Part shown: piece after piece, positions 61,134 to 64,000 of the stretch
Position numbering within the stretch: the first letter of the stretch is position 1
Layout of the letters: each line of letters starts with the position of its first letter
DNA from: Tumebacillus_A lipolyticus
GTDB lineage: Bacteria > Bacillota > Bacilli > Tumebacillales > Tumebacillaceae
Direction of reading: 5' to 3'
DNA length: 64,000 nt
Assembly: GCF_042682745.1 (NCBI RefSeq)
Contig: NZ_JBHUIO010000005.1
Location: forward strand, 620,001 to 684,000
Translations under genes and position numbers: made by a program
Notes under the pieces: model-generated
The model's input: only the letters and a program-made list of their open reading frames with translations
What the model was told of the DNA's origin: nothing
The model's database searches: none

Positions 61134-61559
61134 TCAAAACTTTAGGATCACCACACCTGCGATCATCATTCCGATGCCGATGAACTGCGGCCATCCCATC
61201 TGCTGCTTCAACGTGCCAAACCACCCATTGCTCTCGACCAAAAAGGTCAGGCTTAGCTGAGCGATCAAGAGAATGGAGATCGTGAGCGTCACACCGATCT
61301 GCTGGATCGCCGTAACGTTGCTGAAAATGATGATCGCCCCGAAAGCACCGCCCGTCAGATAGAGCGGTTTCACTCGCTTAAAACTTTCCCAGCTTCCATC
61401 GCGGACAAACAGCAAGATCAGCAAGGCGATCACGCATCCGATAAACTGCGTGATCGTCGCCGTTTGCCAAGTGCCGATGTCTTGGCTGATCCGCGCATTC
61501 GCCACCCCTTGCAGCGTGATCAGAGCACCGCCTAGAAACGCAAAGATCGCCCCTCTCAT
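61134..61559 (-). CDS. YdcZ-family (DUF606) DMT half-transporter
   Basis: A 141-residue protein with five membrane helices (MRGAIFAFLGGALITLQGVANARISQ, and the end FIGIGMMIAGVVILKF). The ATG at 61559 follows GAGGGG; the open frame continues far upstream but without a ribosome binding site. Together with the gene at 59.8-60.3 kb it could form a hetero-oligomer. Confidence 0.85.
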   Translation of the reverse strand: MRGAIFAFLGGALITLQGVANARISQDIGTWQTATITQFIGCVIALLILLFVRDGSWESFKRVKPLYLTGGAFGAIIIFSNVTAIQQIGVTLTISILLIAQLSLTFLVESNGWFGTLKQQMGWPQFIGIGMMIAGVVILKF

Positions 61560-61723
61560 GTTTCGCTCCCCTCGTCGATTTCTCTTACTCATTAAAGAGC
61601 AGATCCTGGCATCTTGGGTAGGACATATGTCCTCAGGGAGCTGAAAGACGGGGCTTCGTCGCTTAGATCGACCGACAAGGCAATGACTGTGCAACCGATC
61701 GGCTAGAAAGAAAGTCTGCAAGG

Positions 61724-61768
61724 AAAAAAGGGAGTCTATCGAGTAGGCAACCCGACTCAACAGACTCC
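61724..61768 (-). terminator. Terminator of the MFS gene
   Basis: GGAGTCTGTTGAGTCG and a complementary arm ending AGACTCC are followed on the minus strand by CTTTTTTCC. The stem is interrupted. It separates the MFS gene from the YdcZ-Crp-YdcZ cluster. Confidence 0.8.
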
Positions 61769-61774
61769 GCACCG

Positions 61775-63028
61775 TCAATATTTTTCGCTTCGCTCACCTT
61801 TCTGCTTTTGACCGTGCAGTTGGCGGAAAGGACGAACTAGCTTCTCCATCGCAGCTTGGGAAAGGACGAGCAACGGGAGCAAGCTGATGATGACCGCTCC
61901 AAAGAATGCTGCTTCAACCCCCATCCTCGCCGTCAGCGCTCCGAGCAGCGAGGTGGACAGCCCCCGGCTGAAAAACTCGATCATCCGCATCGTGCTCCCG
62001 ATGCGCCCGAGCATCTCATTGGGCGTCAGATCTTGCATCGACACCGTGTAGGCGATGGAGAAAAAGATCTGCCCCATCCCTGTGATGACCAGCGCGACGG
62101 GCACGATCCAAAACACAGGGATCAACAGCAGCATGATGCTGCCCGTCGTGACGATCAGCCCGCAACGCATCAGCGTTCCTCTGTCCACATGCTTCAGGCG
62201 CGGTGTGATCAAAGAACAGAGCAAAGCTCCGACCGCACTCAAAGTCAAATATCCGGAGATCGTCTCATCGGACAGGTCATAGCTATTTTTCAAATAAAAG
62301 ATCATCACCGTCGTGATTCCACCGATCGACAAGCTGTGAAACAGACTTCCTGCCAACATGCGAACCATCTGCTTGTGCGAATAGAGGAACTGTAGCCCCG
62401 CGCGCAGGTCGACCGCAATCTGGCGCACCGTCCGCACCCCACCCAAGCTTTCATGGGGAATGCGCGTCCAATACAGCGCGAGGAGCGGGCCGAAGTAGGT
62501 ACAGGCATTGATCCAAAGAATGGTGCTGTAATCGGTGAACGCGAGCAAAAGCCCGGCCAAGGCGGGGCCGAGGATCATCGACAGTCTGAACATCGCGTTC
62601 AGCCCGGAGTTCGCCTCCATTTTTCGCTCGCCGAACATCAAGGGCACGACCGCAAAATTGGCGGAGCGCACAAACTCGTGCGCGGTGGAAATGAAAGCGC
62701 CGAGCACATACAGCATCCAGATTTCCAAGTGACCGCTGGAATTTAACAAGGCGATGCTAATGCTGCAAATCGATTGAAAGATCAGGGCGGCGATCAGCAC
62801 GACCCGTCTGCTCAAACGGTCTACCAACGGCCCGGCGAGAAACAGCCCGATCAGCGACCGCGGCACCGTCTCGCAGATCGCCATGATCGACATCGCGCCA
62901 ACCGATCCGGTCAGCGCAAACACCATCAGCGGCAAGGCGACAAAGTAGATGCCGTTTCCCGTATTGTTGACAAATCCGCCGAGCGCGTGCATCACATATC
63001 TGCGATCTCGCCAGATGGAGGCCTGCAT
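61775..63028 (-). CDS. MFS transporter
   Basis: A 417-residue protein with 12 predicted helices and the loop AGPLVDRLSRRVVLIAAL after helix 2. It belongs to the MefA/enterobactin-exporter-like branch. The ATG at 63028 lies ten bases after GGAGGGG; a longer frame to 63094 has no site. The substrate is unknown. It is distinct from the NRPS-linked MFS gene but of the same general type. Confidence 0.85.
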   Translation of the reverse strand: MQASIWRDRRYVMHALGGFVNNTGNGIYFVALPLMVFALTGSVGAMSIMAICETVPRSLIGLFLAGPLVDRLSRRVVLIAALIFQSICSISIALLNSSGHLEIWMLYVLGAFISTAHEFVRSANFAVVPLMFGERKMEANSGLNAMFRLSMILGPALAGLLLAFTDYSTILWINACTYFGPLLALYWTRIPHESLGGVRTVRQIAVDLRAGLQFLYSHKQMVRMLAGSLFHSLSIGGITTVMIFYLKNSYDLSDETISGYLTLSAVGALLCSLITPRLKHVDRGTLMRCGLIVTTGSIMLLLIPVFWIVPVALVITGMGQIFFSIAYTVSMQDLTPNEMLGRIGSTMRMIEFFSRGLSTSLLGALTARMGVEAAFFGAVIISLLPLLVLSQAAMEKLVRPFRQLHGQKQKGERSEKY

Positions 63029-63253
63029 CCGCTTCCCCACCCCTCCGATTATGTTATTTCGATTATAAGCGTTGGAGGTGGAATAATAAACCATTTCTTG
63101 ATCCTAGAAGAGCGTGAGCAGGCGGCAATTAACCAGCTCGGGAGATTAGAATCGCACTCCGAGCGGATACATCTGAGCGATCGCGCCCCAAGTGGAGACG
63201 ATGCCGAAAGCCGTCCCCCCTGCTACTCCGCCCTCGACTTCGATTCTGCTCAT
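63029..63253. other. Intergenic region upstream of the MFS gene
   Basis: Contains the MFS promoter region by position, but no clear -35/-10 pair was found. A 35-codon minus-strand frame here lacks a ribosome binding site. Confidence 0.35.
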
Positions 63254-63286
63254 GATAAAAAGAGACATCGGCGTAGCATGTCTCTT
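63254..63286 (-). terminator. Terminator of the GNAT/TPR gene
   Basis: AAGAGACAT and ATGTCTCTT pair around a nine-base loop; TTTATC follows on the minus strand. Confidence 0.75.
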
Positions 63287-63374
63287 GTGCTGGTTCTATA
63301 CGATTCACACCTCGTTACGGGCAGATCAAGGCGCTCGGTTTCAGCAGTGAGATGATTTTCTGCTTTCTTGCTCG

Positions 63375-64000
63375 TCAGCTCAGTCCCCGCTCAAACTCTT
63401 CCAGCCAGACGCGTCCCTGCTCGGTGTTGCGGAGGTTGGCAAGATCCAGATCATAGCGAAGATCGGAGACATCCTTCCAGCCGAGTTCCACCGCCCGTTT
63501 CACATGTTCCAGCGCTTGTTCCGTCTGCCCGACCAACGAGTACCCACAAGCGAGCAGAAAATGATGCCAACCGTTCAAATTGCCCAAAGCGAGCGCCTGC
63601 TCCAACAAGCGATGCGCTTCTGCTATGTCACCGAAGTAACGAAAACGGTGATACGCAGTGAACACGAGGTTGTCCTGTTCGTTGTAGACAAACACATACG
63701 CGTAGTAAGAGCGGCGGTTCGTAAACCCGACTTTCTCCGCCAGCTTGATCGACGGCAACCGAAAATCCTCCGTTTTCCAATGCGGTGTCCTGCCTTGAAG
63801 CAGACATTCGTCGAGGAGCGCCTGCACAGCCAACCTCGCATAGCCTTTACCCCGATCGGCGCGACTGTATGTGCTGATCCCGACTTCAACATCTGTCTCC
63901 GCCGCAAAAGCGGTCAGACAGCTGCACACCACCTCACCGCCTGTGCGCACCGCATAGCCAATTCCTTTTTCGACAAACAGCTCCGGCGATTGCCAAAAGT
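63375..64000 (-). CDS. GNAT acetyltransferase with helical-repeat tail (partial, runs off right edge)
   Basis: The frame is open to the window edge, so the N-terminus is missing; 208 codons are visible. The first part has GIGYAVRTGGEVVCSC, VEVGISTYSRADRGKGYARLAVQALLDECL and LPSIKLAEKVGF, matching the C-terminal half of a GNAT domain. The last 100 residues (HRLLEQALALGNLNGWHHFLLACGYSL, EQALEHVKRAVELGWKD) look like TPR-type helical pairs. Similar GNAT-TPR fusions exist in Bacillales. Substrate unknown. Confidence 0.8.
   Translation of the reverse strand, partial: FWQSPELFVEKGIGYAVRTGGEVVCSCLTAFAAETDVEVGISTYSRADRGKGYARLAVQALLDECLLQGRTPHWKTEDFRLPSIKLAEKVGFTNRRSYYAYVFVYNEQDNLVFTAYHRFRYFGDIAEAHRLLEQALALGNLNGWHHFLLACGYSLVGQTEQALEHVKRAVELGWKDVSDLRYDLDLANLRNTEQGRVWLEEFERGLS

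Noticed and set aside
63146..63253. Minus-strand 35-codon Gly-rich peptide (MSRIEVEGGVAGGTAF...)
   Set aside because: It resembles a small bacteriocin in composition, but it directly follows a terminator hairpin and lacks a ribosome binding site and any associated transport or immunity gene.

Overview
The window reads as chromosome of a moderately GC-rich, spore-former-type Firmicute. The evidence is strong AGGAGG-type ribosome binding sites, frequent TTG/GTG starts, a T-box leader, a c-di-AMP (ydaO-type) riboswitch, Bacillus-type Zur boxes, an SLH-anchored surface protein and a YmaF protein. The overall flavour is Alicyclobacillaceae/Paenibacillaceae (Tumebacillus-like). That placement is inference, because no rRNA lies in the window.

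1-8 kb: a tellurite/stress-response (Ter) locus on the minus strand runs vWA protein, three single TerD proteins, a double-TerD protein, TerC, then a TIM-barrel C-C lyase and a phosphoribosyltransferase cut by the left edge. Upstream on the same strand is a complete cobalamin riboswitch with terminators but no adjacent gene to control. 8-19 kb: an AraC/GyrI-type regulator; a nosD-nosL-nosY-nosF copper/ABC operon without nosZ; a Zur-controlled cobW-type GTPase plus zinc-independent L33 operon with two Zur boxes; a small frameshifted gene; and an OpuC-type osmolyte ABC transporter behind a c-di-AMP riboswitch and consensus-like promoter. The 3' end of the transporter locus is expanded into seven 23-bp repeats. 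19-24 kb: YmaF, a tiny membrane peptide, a chorismate mutase/prephenate dehydratase operon under a Phe T-box (with about 420 bp of 10-bp repeats between the leader and pheA), and a GmrSD-like DUF262/HNH defence protein.

24-32 kb is an accessory block. It holds a small degenerate CRISPR-like array (37-nt repeats, 74-bp period) and two single copies of the same repeat at 27.5 and 31.8 kb. Between them lie a GNAT enzyme, an unusual aldo/keto reductase with an N-terminal motif typical of contractile-injection-system cargo, a VOC protein, and a TetR-MMPL pair. 32-42 kb: a 2031-residue SLH protein with 13 cadherin-like repeats, a divergent GNAT plus three tail-collar proteins, and an MFS exporter.

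42-57.4 kb is one 15.3-kb NRPS gene with four modules: C-A-T, C-A(MT)-T, C-A-T, C-A-T-TE. The first A domain reads as Asn-like and the second as Cys with an inserted methyltransferase. The terminal thioesterase has a Cys in place of the usual nucleophilic Ser. The MFS gene 110 bp downstream is the likely exporter. The NRPS has an unusually long, AT-rich leader with a terminator-like hairpin. 58-64 kb: a membrane protein, a YjjG-type HAD phosphatase, two YdcZ-family half-transporters flanking a Crp-type regulator, another MFS protein, and a GNAT/TPR-like gene cut by the right edge.

All coordinates, motifs and hairpins were read by eye. Family names rest on motif recognition, not on searches.
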